From Hyphomicrobiales bacterium (GTDB lineage: Bacteria > Pseudomonadota > Alphaproteobacteria > Rhizobiales > Rhizobiaceae), in contig UBWZ01000004.1 in the NCBI GenBank assembly GCA_900469345.1, positions 186,001-250,000 of the forward strand: DNA of 64,000 bases. Reading direction: 5' to 3'. The notes under the pieces are model-generated. The model saw only the letters and a list, made by a program, of their open reading frames with translations, was not told the DNA's origin and did no database searches. Positions 17,609 through 26,463 of this stretch are shown one piece after another (position 1 is the first letter of the stretch; the number at the start of each line of letters is the position of its first letter). The translations under genes were made by a program, and so were the position numbers.

Positions 17609-17911
17609 CAGCTTCCCCTGTTGGCCTAACGGCAATGACATTTCTTAGCGGCTTTCTTTTCAGGCCGCACAAAACCCTATGCTATTTTCAAGCCTGGGGG
17701 CGGAAGAATTGCCCGCAGGCGCATCATCAGCAAATAGGAGGCACCCTTTCCTCGACAACCGGCAGCGAGTATTGATCGTCCCGTCGACAGCGCGTTTCGC
17801 CGCTTTAAGGATGGCTACCGAAAAGCGTCGGGTCGTCACACCCAGCTGGGACGACCGCTGAGACAAACGCAGCTCCCTGCGTCCGGAATTTCAAACTCAA
17901 GGATCCCCGTC
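17609..17911. other. Divergent control region of lyase operon and nitroreductase gene
   Basis: This 303-bp stretch separates the minus-strand transporter-enzyme operon from the plus-strand nitroreductase gene and must hold both promoters. No convincing sigma-70 pair stands out. The part nearest the nitroreductase holds two well-formed hairpins, listed separately. Confidence 0.5.
17831..17882 (+). promoter_or_regulatory. Structured 5' leader of the nitroreductase gene
   Basis: Hairpin one pairs GGTCGT (17831-17836) with ACGACC (17851-17856), has a 4-nt bulge and a CCC/GGG inner stem closing an AGCT loop. Hairpin two pairs ACGCAG (17867-17872) with CTGCGT (17877-17882) over a CTCC loop. They end about 30 nt before the ATG. 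I do not recognise a known riboswitch class. Confidence 0.45.
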
Positions 17912-18775
17912 ATGTCCGTCAACCATCTAGCCTCTGCCCAGGGGGCAGTTTTACCTGCCGATCTGTTGCACCGCCGATACGGTTCGGATCAGCCGGCCGA
18001 GACTGCAAACTGGAACACGACGCTGGAGGCGATGCTGTCGCATCGCTCCGTCCGCAGCTATCTTCCCCGGGCCGTTCCGGAAGGCGTGCTGCAGCTGGCG
18101 GTTGCCGCGGCACAATCGGCGCCGACTTCGTCGAACCTGCAGGCCTGGAGCGTCATTGCGGTGGAGGATGCCGACAATCGGGCGAAGCTCGCCGAGCTTG
18201 CCGGACCCAATCCGCAGATCGTGTCGGCGCCACTGCTGCTGGTCTGGCTTGCCGATCTGTCGCGGCTGCGAACGATCGCGGCCGATCACGGCAAGCCGGG
18301 CGACGGACTGGATTATCTGGAAAGCTTTCTGCTCGCGTCGATCGACGCGGCACTGGCGGCGCAAAACGCGCTTGTGGCCCTTGAATCGCTGGGGCTCGGC
18401 ACCTGCTATATCGGCGGCATGCGCAATCGCCCTGCCGAGGTTGCAGAGATGCTTGGCCTGCCACCCGAGACCTTCGCCGTCTTTGGGATGACGGTGGGTT
18501 ACCCGGATCCGTCGGTCACGACAGAGGTGAAGCCACGCTTGCCGCAATCGCTTGTCCTGCATCGCGAGCGCTACCGGCCGGCGGAACAGGCAGTGGAGCC
18601 GGCATCGGACCTTGCGGCCTACGACGCCCGCATGCTTGCCTTCCAGACGCGCCAGGGCATGGCCTTGCGCGGATGGACGGGCGTGGTTGCCAACCGCATC
18701 GCCGACGTCGCCGCCCTCAACGGTCGGCATGTGCTCGCTGAGGTGGTGAGACGGTTGGGCTTCAAGGTGAAGTGA
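17912..18775 (+). CDS. NfsA/FRP-type flavin nitroreductase family protein
   Basis: A 287-aa FMN-binding oxidoreductase: HRSVRSYLPRAVPEG is the N-terminal FMN phosphate-binding motif of the NfsA/Frp group, followed by QSAPTSSNLQAWSVIAV and the GLGTCYIGGMRN segment. Frp-type members reduce FMN with NADPH and supply luciferase-like enzymes. AAGGA lies 10 nt before the ATG. It is divergent from the operon with two FMNH2-dependent monooxygenases, so a role as their reductase partner is plausible though unproven. A quinone or nitro-compound reductase is the main alternative. Confidence 0.82.
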   Translation: MSVNHLASAQGAVLPADLLHRRYGSDQPAETANWNTTLEAMLSHRSVRSYLPRAVPEGVLQLAVAAAQSAPTSSNLQAWSVIAVEDADNRAKLAELAGPNPQIVSAPLLLVWLADLSRLRTIAADHGKPGDGLDYLESFLLASIDAALAAQNALVALESLGLGTCYIGGMRNRPAEVAEMLGLPPETFAVFGMTVGYPDPSVTTEVKPRLPQSLVLHRERYRPAEQAVEPASDLAAYDARMLAFQTRQGMALRGWTGVVANRIADVAALNGRHVLAEVVRRLGFKVK

Positions 18776-18910
18776 CAATCATCCATGCCAGCCAGCCGCA
18801 CCGAGGCGGCGGGCGCATGGTCGGGTAGAGGGACGCCGGCAGCGCGATGCGCTGGCTCGCCCCTGTCCGCCGCACCGGGTGAACCGACGTGGGGGAATTG
18901 GGCCAGGGCG

Positions 18911-20398
18911 CTATATCTCGCCCGAAGGCTGGATATCCTGGATGTTGAAAAGGTGTCTGATCTTTGCGGCCAGCGAGACAGCTGGTTTGGCTTCGTCCTG
19001 CGATGCCAGGGGCCGTTTCTCGTCGCCCAGCCGGCGGCACAGGATCGCGCTAACCTCGTCGGCGATCGCCGGCCGATCCTTTAAGAGGGCGGCGATGGTC
19101 TCCTGGCCGATTTCGTAAGCCACAAGCGGGGTCAGCGCGGCAATATTTCCCATCTCTTCGGTGCCGGTGAGCAGTCCGCCGTCGCCGAGCCAGTCGCCCG
19201 GAGAAAGCCGCATCAGCTCGATGCCGTCGCGATCGATCGAGACAATTCCCGAACGCACGATCAGGATGGAATTCATAACGTCACCCTGACGGGCGATCAC
19301 GTCGCCCTTGCGGAACGTGCGCCGCGCCATGGCCGTACTCAGCGCCTCTTTCTCGTCATCGGTCAGGGAAGCAAGAAGCGGTAGAGAGTTGAGCAATCGC
19401 CAGGCGGTGCCGGGCTGGGGCCGTTCCGACGCGGTCTTGGGCTCGATCAAGGGCGAGACCGGACCTGCCGGGCCAGTCAACAATACACCCTGCGCTTTGG
19501 CATGACGAAAGGCGAGATCGAAGACTTCGTTATTGGCCCTCACCCCGTCGTGCTGACCGGCGATCCGGAAGTTCAGTTGAAGTTCGATACCCTGTGCATC
19601 GACACCGCAGATCATGACCGAAGGCGGCGGCGCCCTGAGGATCGAATTGGCGCCTTTCAACGCGGTTTCCATCACCTCGACGGCCGCAGCGGGTGTCGTC
19701 GCGATGGCAACCTTCAGCTTGACGGATACGCCGTGGCTGACATCGGGCGTGCTCCGATTGACGAGCTTCGCCTTCGCGAGACTGCTGTTTGGAATGATCA
19801 CGAGATCGTTCGCATCGTTGATCAGGTGGGTGGCGCGCCAGTTGGTCTCCACGACGCGTCCCTCTGCGCCATCGTCGACGACGATCCAGTCCCCGACGGA
19901 ATAGGGCCGGCCGAGATTGAGCGCGATGCCGGAGAACACGTCGCTCAACGTGCTCTGGAGCGCCAGGCCGAGGATGATCGCAAAGACGCCGGAGGTGGCG
20001 ACAAGGGTGCCGACCGGCACGCTCAGAACATAGGAGATCACCGATAGGAAGGCGCCGACATAGATGACAGCGACGACGAGGTCCTGCAGCAGCCGTGCTT
20101 CCCGCGGCTTGCGCTCGAAGATCAGGAAAATCCGGACCAGACCGACAAGGCAGGCGGAGCCGCTGAACCACCATGCGGCTTTTGCGACCGACAGTGCAAC
20201 ACTTGTCACGGTCATCGGTCCCGCCGCCGCCTGTGCGAACGGCATGGTGTTGTTTGCAAAGAGGATGACGCTGAGAAGAACGAACAGGAGGCCACGGTTC
20301 AGCAACCGCAGCAGATTGCTGTTTTGAAAGAGGATCCGGTTCGTGACGAGGAACAGCAACACCATGCCGGTCAGCTGGGCCACGCTGTTATGTGCCAA
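18911..20398 (-). CDS. MscS-family mechanosensitive channel with cyclic-nucleotide-binding domain
   Basis: A 495-aa inner-membrane protein with about four to five N-terminal membrane helices (residues 8-150), an MscS pore and beta domain (TLVATSGVFAIILGLALQSTLSDVFSGIALNL; SVGDWIVV; VVETNWRATHL), the alpha/beta cage, and a C-terminal cNMP-binding fold (about 343-460; FRKGDVIARQGDV). This matches bacterial CNG-type MscS relatives that gate by ligand more than by tension. The first available start is TTG 20398; GTG 20383 and ATG 20365 lie in frame and the true start is uncertain. It is monocistronic, convergent with the nitroreductase gene. Confidence 0.85.
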   Translation of the reverse strand: MAHNSVAQLTGMVLLFLVTNRILFQNSNLLRLLNRGLLFVLLSVILFANNTMPFAQAAAGPMTVTSVALSVAKAAWWFSGSACLVGLVRIFLIFERKPREARLLQDLVVAVIYVGAFLSVISYVLSVPVGTLVATSGVFAIILGLALQSTLSDVFSGIALNLGRPYSVGDWIVVDDGAEGRVVETNWRATHLINDANDLVIIPNSSLAKAKLVNRSTPDVSHGVSVKLKVAIATTPAAAVEVMETALKGANSILRAPPPSVMICGVDAQGIELQLNFRIAGQHDGVRANNEVFDLAFRHAKAQGVLLTGPAGPVSPLIEPKTASERPQPGTAWRLLNSLPLLASLTDDEKEALSTAMARRTFRKGDVIARQGDVMNSILIVRSGIVSIDRDGIELMRLSPGDWLGDGGLLTGTEEMGNIAALTPLVAYEIGQETIAALLKDRPAIADEVSAILCRRLGDEKRPLASQDEAKPAVSLAAKIRHLFNIQDIQPSGEI

Positions 20399-20563
20399 TT
20401 CGATCAGAGCCGGACCTCATCTGCAGCAGAACCATAACGGGTAACGGCAGACCATCTGGCTGCGCGTTACGGCGATGTAACCTCGGACTGCTTTGCCGCA
20501 CCGTAATGTCCCGCACGCGTTTCATTCCTCGACGGCGGGGTTCGGCAAGCTGGCAAAGGCAGA

Positions 20564-21715
20564 TCAAGGCATGCGTTCGTCCATGACGGCCCTCGCTTCG
20601 AGCAGTACCGCCAGTCCGCAGTAACAAACGGCAAGGCCCGTCAGCGTCAGCACATGCGCAGCCACATCCTGCAGGCTTGCCCCCAATTGCCCGGCATCGA
20701 CCAGCGCATTGATGGCACTCGTGCTGGGGACGACAAGCGCCAAGGTGCGCAACATGGCCGGCATGGCGTCCGCCGGCCAGGCAAATCCTGCGATAAAGAG
20801 AAAGGGCATGCCCATACCGGCGGCAACCAGCTGCACGAGGATCGGATTGCGAAACAACCGGGCCATGAGCATGCCAAGACCGCTAACCGCGAGGAAAAAG
20901 GGAAATGCGATGGCGGCAATCAGCCAGACCGAGCCGAGACGCGGAATGCCGTAGAGATAGGGCAAGACGATCAGGTAGAGGGCGAAGGCGACCGTCTCAA
21001 CCAAGAGATAGGCCAACAGGCGGCCGATGACGCGGTCAAGCGCCCCGATCCCTCGCTGCGCGGCGCCCTTTTCCCAGGCGTTGGGATAGGTGCCGAGCAG
21101 GCTCACGCCAATCAGAAACGTCTGCTGCAGCAGCAGCACGAAGGCCGCGGGCAGAATATAGGTCGCATAGCCTCCCTGCGGATTGAACAGCGGGATCGCC
21201 GTCAGCGGCATCGGATCCGTCGCTGCCACCGCGAGATCCGGATCGACATGCGCGGCGACCAGACGTTTGGCCTCGACCTCGGCCCCCATGGTCTTCGCAA
21301 GCGCCATGACGGCACCCGAGATGCGACTGTAGAGCATGAAGTAGCTGGCATCGGCATAGAGCGCCAGCGGTGCCGCACGACCATGCAGGAGGTCACGCTC
21401 GAAGAATTTCGGGATGACCAGAATGCCGTGGAGATTTCGCGCGAAGACCTCTCGCTGCGCCGTCGCGAAATCCGGCAGAGACGCAGCGACCGCCACATCG
21501 GCGGACGCATCGAGCCTGCGAGCAAAGGTTCGGCTGCTGTCGGTACCGTCCAGATCGACAAGTCCGATCGGCACATCCCGAAGGGCTTCGGCGAGATAAG
21601 GCTGCGGATAGAAGACGGCATAGATCACGACGGCAAGGACCATCACCGAGAAGACCGGGCGCAGCGTCAGTATCCGCCACAACTCCATCCGGCAGACGAA
21701 GAGTGTAGCGCTCAC
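20564..21715 (-). CDS. ABC-2 type transporter permease, second copy
   Basis: A 383-aa ABC-2 membrane protein (YhhJ/YbhR type): one N-terminal helix, a large extracytoplasmic domain (about residues 45-170, with IGLVDLDGTDSSRTFARRL and HGILVIPKFFERDLLHG), then five to six helices. It begins with a GTG overlapping the preceding stop (GTGA). It pairs with the neighbouring permease to form an exporter, fed by the HlyD protein upstream. No ATP-binding subunit is encoded next to it. Confidence 0.82.
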   Translation of the reverse strand: MSATLFVCRMELWRILTLRPVFSVMVLAVVIYAVFYPQPYLAEALRDVPIGLVDLDGTDSSRTFARRLDASADVAVAASLPDFATAQREVFARNLHGILVIPKFFERDLLHGRAAPLALYADASYFMLYSRISGAVMALAKTMGAEVEAKRLVAAHVDPDLAVAATDPMPLTAIPLFNPQGGYATYILPAAFVLLLQQTFLIGVSLLGTYPNAWEKGAAQRGIGALDRVIGRLLAYLLVETVAFALYLIVLPYLYGIPRLGSVWLIAAIAFPFFLAVSGLGMLMARLFRNPILVQLVAAGMGMPFLFIAGFAWPADAMPAMLRTLALVVPSTSAINALVDAGQLGASLQDVAAHVLTLTGLAVCYCGLAVLLEARAVMDERMP

Positions 21716-22911
21716 GACACCACCTCCAGGGCACTCCGTTGCCGATGGACGCGATCACGTTCCAGCCAAAACGCAGTCACTGCGGTTAAAACCGCGACCA
21801 TCAGCAGCAGGACCGCGAGCGGCCGGAACGACAGATCGGTAGGCGTGCCGCGCAGCGTCTGGTCTATCCGAGCGGTCAGATACCAAGTCCCTGGCAGCAT
21901 TTCTCCCCAAGAATAGGCAAAGGGGGTCATGCCCAGCCGTGGAAATCCGATGCCCATGAAGCTGAAAGCCGGCGCCGTAATGAGCGAGCCGATGCCGATC
22001 GCAGTCGCCATCGGGCGAAGCGCGACAGCAAGAAACGCACCAAGCATCTGGTTGGCCAGTATGAACAGAAGGCCTGCAAGAATGAGAAGCAACCGATCGC
22101 CGCGCAGAGGCATCTTGAACCATCCGAACAGGACGAGATCCGCAATCCCCAGCACGAACAGGAACACGAGCGTGTAGGGCAGAAGCTTGCCGGCCATTGC
22201 CGGCCACAGTCCGCCGCCCAACCGGCGCAGCACACGCAGGCGATGGCGGGTTTCGACATCGCGTCCGACGGCATAAGCGGTCGTCGTGACGACGATGATC
22301 TGCAGCACGGATGGAAGAAGCGCCGCCAGCAGGAAATGACTGTAGTTGAGCGTCGGATTGAACAACGGATTGGTCTGGACGGGAATAGGAGACAGCGAGG
22401 CCCGCGCGATGTCGACGGGCTGGCCGCGCACTGTCCGCAGAGACAGGCGGATGTTTCCCTCGACGCCGGCCAATGCGGCATTGACGCCCCGCAAGGTCAG
22501 GTTGCCGGTGGTCAAGGTCTGCGCGTTGTAAAAGAACACCACTTCGGGACGCCGGCCGGCAGCGACGTCGCGCTCCAGATTGTCGGGGATCATCAGAACG
22601 CCGTGCACCCGGCCGGAGAGGATCAGGCGACGCGCTTCACCAAGGTTGCTGACGTTTATCGTGACCGCGGTGTCCGGCGTCGCGTCGACGGTGCGGATGA
22701 TGGCACGCGAAAGATCGCCGCCATCGAGATTGAGGACCGCGATTGGCAGCCGCGTCACCAGTCCCTGGCTGAACACGCTGGAGAGGATGCCCATCAGAAA
22801 GAGCGGCAGAACCACTGTCAGCGCAAGCAGGACGGGGTATTTGCGAAACTGTCCGAGTTCTCGCACGAAGACGAGAAGAGGACCCGGCCGCAGGCTGGCT
22901 TTGCCCTGCAT
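21712..22911 (-). CDS. ABC-2 type transporter permease, first copy
   Basis: A 399-aa ABC-2 permease with the same plan as its neighbour (IAVLNLDGGDLSRAIIRTV; VHGVLMIPDNLERDVAAG in the external domain). It starts one base after the HlyD stop and overlaps the next permease by 4 bp, so the three genes are translated together. Such pairs usually work with a fused double ATPase (YbhF or RbbA type), which is missing here; they may borrow one from elsewhere or work in another way. Proposed export substrates in related systems are drugs and envelope-active compounds. Confidence 0.83.
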   Translation of the reverse strand: MQGKASLRPGPLLVFVRELGQFRKYPVLLALTVVLPLFLMGILSSVFSQGLVTRLPIAVLNLDGGDLSRAIIRTVDATPDTAVTINVSNLGEARRLILSGRVHGVLMIPDNLERDVAAGRRPEVVFFYNAQTLTTGNLTLRGVNAALAGVEGNIRLSLRTVRGQPVDIARASLSPIPVQTNPLFNPTLNYSHFLLAALLPSVLQIIVVTTTAYAVGRDVETRHRLRVLRRLGGGLWPAMAGKLLPYTLVFLFVLGIADLVLFGWFKMPLRGDRLLLILAGLLFILANQMLGAFLAVALRPMATAIGIGSLITAPAFSFMGIGFPRLGMTPFAYSWGEMLPGTWYLTARIDQTLRGTPTDLSFRPLAVLLLMVAVLTAVTAFWLERDRVHRQRSALEVVS

Positions 22912-22912
22912 C

Positions 22913-23893
22913 TTATCGCTCCGGTCGGGGCCAGGAGAGGATCGCGCTCATGCCCGGCCGCAATCCGGCCAGCGGCTCCACCGGCTGGGCGCGCACCTCG
23001 AAGGTTCGCAGGTCGAATTCACCGGTGGCGCGCGTCGCCCGCCAGGTGGCGTACTGGCCTTGGGCATTGATCACCGTCACCCTGGCGGCCACCATGGCGT
23101 TCTTCAGGGCCGGCACCATGACCGAGAGGCTATCGCCCACCGTGAGACCTTTGAGGAGATCTTCACGCACATTGAAGGTGAACCATGGATGGTCGATATC
23201 GAGGATGGAGTAGAGTGGCGCGCCGGCGCTGAAATTTTCTCCGCGCTCGGCGATACGCGTCGTGACCTGCCCCTCTATGGGCGCCGAAATGACGAGTTCC
23301 CGAATGTCCGTCTGTTGCTGGTTCAGGGTGGCCTGCGCCTGCTCGACCTTCGCCAGTGCCAGCGCCCGCTCCTCCTTGCTTGCTCCGGCAACCGCTAGGT
23401 CGAGATTGGCTTGGGCGGCTTCCCGCGCCCGGAGTGCCGCCTCCAGGTTTCGGCTTGATTGCTCTAGCCTTGCCTGCGAGGCGACATTGCTTTCCGCCAG
23501 CTTGCTCTGGCGATCCTTGTCCGACAGGTAGAGCGCCACGTCGGCATCGGCGGCGCTCACTTCGGCCCTGTGGACTTCAATCACCTCCGGACGCGTGCTG
23601 TTGACACGGTCCAGATCCGCCTTCGCCACAGCCAGGGCTGCCTGCGCTGCCAGCATGGCGGAAGCCAGTTGCGGACTTTCGAGCTCGGCGATGACCGCAC
23701 CTTTTTTCACCACGCTCCCGACATCGGCATTGAGAACTGCAATGCGGCCGGAGACGCGCGGACTGACATCCACCCGATCCGTCGATACCTCCCCCTGCAC
23801 GATGAGCCCGGGCGGGCGAGTGGCGAACCACAACAAGACGGCAAGACCGGCGATCCCTGCGGCGCCGATCGTCGCACCGAGTTTACTGACCAT
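22913..23893 (-). CDS. HlyD-family periplasmic adaptor (membrane fusion protein)
   Basis: A 326-aa adaptor with one N-terminal membrane anchor (residues 6-24), lipoyl-like halves (GRIAVLNADVGSVVKKGAVIAELE and ISAPIEGQVTTRIAERGENF) around a long coiled coil (about 85-190), and a beta-barrel domain. It resembles YbhG/YhiI adaptors of ABC-2 exporters. ATG 23893 is chosen because AAAGG lies about 10 nt upstream and the anchor follows at once; the open frame upstream has no ribosome site. It opens a three-gene operon, divergent from the TolB/TPR regulator-like gene. Confidence 0.87.
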   Translation of the reverse strand: MVSKLGATIGAAGIAGLAVLLWFATRPPGLIVQGEVSTDRVDVSPRVSGRIAVLNADVGSVVKKGAVIAELESPQLASAMLAAQAALAVAKADLDRVNSTRPEVIEVHRAEVSAADADVALYLSDKDRQSKLAESNVASQARLEQSSRNLEAALRAREAAQANLDLAVAGASKEERALALAKVEQAQATLNQQQTDIRELVISAPIEGQVTTRIAERGENFSAGAPLYSILDIDHPWFTFNVREDLLKGLTVGDSLSVMVPALKNAMVAARVTVINAQGQYATWRATRATGEFDLRTFEVRAQPVEPLAGLRPGMSAILSWPRPER

Positions 23894-24349
23894 TATCAAG
23901 AACCTTTCGGAGCAAACTCGGATGATTGTGTGTGTCCGGCGCGCGCGTCGGTGAGGTCGTGATCCGGAAATGTCATCGGACAACTTGTGTCCCGAGCATG
24001 CGAAATGGGGTCGCCAACAGGCCTGGGAAGATGTGCAGCACCCTGCGCGCAATGGTGGCTCCAAGCTGCCTGCAAAGGGTGACATGAACAGTCTGGAATA
24101 TAGTAAACCCTTGCAAAGCACTCCATTTTAATCATTTCCTCGGATATCCTGCCTACGACCAGGTGTTGAAGTTGGCCGGAAAGTAATATTATATTGCAGC
24201 AACGGAAGTTAGCTCTAGCGTTAGCTGATACGAGCTGACCTATTGTCGATGACAGGACTTCAGCAGAGCGACACCTCGGTGGAGCTACTCGGTTAACACT
24301 GAAATATCCGCGTGCGCTGCGCGTCAGCAATTGATGGAACACGTATTTC
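23894..24349. other. AT-rich divergent intergenic region with repeats
   Basis: 456 bp between the exporter operon (minus) and the TolB/TPR gene (plus). The part from about 24110 to 24240 is clearly more AT-rich than its surroundings. GTTAGCT occurs twice as a direct repeat (24208-24214, 24220-24226), and GTTAGCTC (24208-24215) is nearly inverted as GAGCTGAC (24232-24239). These look like regulator sites. TTGAAG (24166-24171) with TTATAT (24189-24194, 17-bp spacing) is a weak candidate plus-strand promoter. No gene is seen. Confidence 0.5.
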
Positions 24350-26110
24350 ATGAAGACCGACCTTCCAGTGTCCGCGATACGAGAGCAGATGAACCTGCTG
24401 CGCAAAAGCTCGGCATTTTCGGGTTCCGAGCGCCTGCTGGCTCTGCTGGGCTACGTGGTGGAAGAAACGCTCCAGGGGCGCGCGAACGACCTGAAGGAAA
24501 CGGTCATCGGCAATGCCGTTTACCAGCGTGAGCCGCCCTATGATCCGCGGATCGATTCCACCGTTCGCGTCGAGGCAAGGCGGCTGCGCAAGAAGCTGGA
24601 GGAACACAGTCGCCTGTATGGGCAGTCGGACCCGATCAGCATCATGATACCCACGGGAACCTATGTGCCTGTCTTTGTGATAAGATCGGGAGAGCAGGAT
24701 GCTTCGGCACCGGAACCAGACAGGCACATCTTTCGACATGGACCTGGCGCAGTGATCGCCGTCCTGCCCTTCCGTCCGGTGTCCGGCGACGGGATCGCCC
24801 AGGAATTCGCCGACATCATCACCGACGAACTGATCTTTGCGTTCGGTTCGGAACCCGGAATGAACATCCTGTCGCGCGCAACGACGTTCGCCTACAAGGA
24901 TAGGCAGCCTTCCATTCGGGATCTGGTTGCGGAACTGGGGGTCGACGCGGTCATCCAGGGCACGGTGCGCGAGCACGCGGGTATTATCCGCGTCACGATC
25001 GAAGTGTCCGATCCCCGCGGCGTCGTCGTCACCTCCGATCGGTTCGAAGGCTCTGTCGATCAGCACGCGGACCTGCCGGAACGGATCGCCACCACCTTCG
25101 TCAGCCGCCACAGGTTTGATACCTCCAAGCTGCGTGCGCGGCGTCTCAAGCCTGGCCCCGCGGCCGTTCAGGCCCACGGTCAGTTATACCGGGCCCGCCA
25201 GTTGCTTGACCGTCAGGTACCGGAAAGTCTGCGCGAATCCCTCGCCATCTTTTCGAAGATTGCGGAAGAGACGGCCGATTATGCGCGCGGCTATTCCGGC
25301 ATTGCGGACTGTTACTGCGATATGTTCCGGATCGGGATGGTCGATACGGCGACGGCTCGTGCAAATGCGCGGCCGGCGGTCGAAAAAGCGCTCGAAATCG
25401 ATCCGCAGTCCGCGGAGGCCTTGACGGCTCTCGGTGTGGTCCAGGCTTGGCTGGAGCGGGATTGGGTAGCAGCGGAAGCCAGTTTCAATGCCGCGATGAA
25501 CTACGGCTACCATTCCAGAACCGCACGGGTTTTCGGCACGTACCTTGCAGCGCGCGGCCGGGAGGACGAATGCGAACGGCTCTTCCACGAGGCAAGACGC
25601 ATCGAGCCATTTTCCCAGCAGCAGGATATTGCGGAGGCGTTGAGCCGCTTTCAGTCCCGGAACTTCTCCAAGCTGTCCGAGGCGGCATCCGTCGTGACTT
25701 TGCGCAATGCGCCGATGGAGGCCTTGTTCTATCTGGCGCTCGGTGCCCACTTCGCCGGCAATCCGGACTTTGCCCGGCGCTGTGTGCAACCGCTTGGCAA
25801 CATGATGATGACGCATCCGCTTCTCGTCTTTGCCAAGGCCGAGCTTGAAGCCTGGCTGGGCTCTCCCGAGCGCGCCCTTGCTCTCGTGAGCACCGGCAGC
25901 CGCAAGGCGAGCTATTTCGCCCATTCCACCCTGGCCTGCTCCGTCGGCGACAGCGACGCCACTCTTCGCTATCTGCACCTCGCCTTGCGGCATCGAGAAT
26001 TGTCCACCGTCTGGGTACGCATGGACAGGCGTTTCGACGCCATCCGCAATCTCGACCGGTTCCGGATGCTGACCGGCGAGGCAAGCATCGCAAGCGCACT
26101 CTCCGCCTGA
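24350..26110 (+). CDS. TolB-like/TPR protein with N-terminal DNA-binding-like domain
   Basis: A 586-aa cytoplasmic protein without signal peptide or membrane segments. Residues 1-105 carry a basic helical region (RVEARRLRKKLEEHSRLYG followed by IMIPTGTYVPVF) like that at the start of CadC/adenylate-cyclase-type TPR regulators. Residues 130-245 resemble the TolB N-terminal or COG5616 domain (VIAVLPFRPVSGDGIAQEFADIITDEL; GVDAVIQGTVRE). Residues 260-550 are helical repeats of TPR character. It is divergent from the HlyD/ABC-2 exporter, so it probably regulates that operon, itself, or the cbb3 genes downstream. DNA binding is inferred, not shown. Confidence 0.65.
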   Translation: MKTDLPVSAIREQMNLLRKSSAFSGSERLLALLGYVVEETLQGRANDLKETVIGNAVYQREPPYDPRIDSTVRVEARRLRKKLEEHSRLYGQSDPISIMIPTGTYVPVFVIRSGEQDASAPEPDRHIFRHGPGAVIAVLPFRPVSGDGIAQEFADIITDELIFAFGSEPGMNILSRATTFAYKDRQPSIRDLVAELGVDAVIQGTVREHAGIIRVTIEVSDPRGVVVTSDRFEGSVDQHADLPERIATTFVSRHRFDTSKLRARRLKPGPAAVQAHGQLYRARQLLDRQVPESLRESLAIFSKIAEETADYARGYSGIADCYCDMFRIGMVDTATARANARPAVEKALEIDPQSAEALTALGVVQAWLERDWVAAEASFNAAMNYGYHSRTARVFGTYLAARGREDECERLFHEARRIEPFSQQQDIAEALSRFQSRNFSKLSEAASVVTLRNAPMEALFYLALGAHFAGNPDFARRCVQPLGNMMMTHPLLVFAKAELEAWLGSPERALALVSTGSRKASYFAHSTLACSVGDSDATLRYLHLALRHRELSTVWVRMDRRFDAIRNLDRFRMLTGEASIASALSA

Positions 26111-26279
26111 TCCGCCCTCATCGGAACTCACAGTAAGCTGGCGGGCATCTCACTTCCGGCGCCACCGTGGCCTCGATAGGAAGAAGCCAGTCCGCCTCGC
26201 ATCTTCTGCACCCATACCGGACGCAGCGTCAGCAGCCAGAGGCCCCTGCCCCATGGTTGCTGCGCGGTCCGGGCACGGA

Positions 26280-26419
26280 CGTGGCCGCCTGCGGTTTCAG
26301 GTCCCGCAGGTGGCCATGCGGCCCAGACGGATCATCCGTCGGGGCCGGTTTCACGAGCAAGGACGGAACGGACGCCGGCCAGTCTCCCAGCCAGTCTTAC
26401 CGACTGGCTCGGACTGGCC
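26280..26419 (+). promoter_or_regulatory. Multi-hairpin leader upstream of ccoN
   Basis: Three hairpins lie within the 353-bp gap before ccoN. 26280-26294 pairs with 26304-26318 (15 bp with two G-U, 9-nt loop). GACGGA pairs with TCCGTC (26326-26340). A two-tier stem pairs 26377-26384 with 26412-26419 and, inside it, 26389-26396 with 26402-26409. The last ends 44 nt before the start codon. No U-tract follows any of them and no TTGAT-N4-ATCAA Fnr/FixK box is visible in the gap. Confidence 0.55.
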
Positions 26420-26463
26420 GTGTGGTGAAAAGCGCCCTTTGCGGCCAGACGGAGGATGTCGAC

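Noticed and set aside
26377..26419. Tandem copies of GCCAGTCT as a CRISPR or phage attachment repeat
   Set aside because: The repeats are the arms of a nested hairpin, with no spacer array or integrase nearby.
26167..26463. N-terminal extension of CcoN by 99 codons
   Set aside because: The frame is open from a GTG at 26167, but the translated extension is low-complexity, has no membrane or family pattern, and covers the hairpins; GTG 26464 has a good ribosome site.
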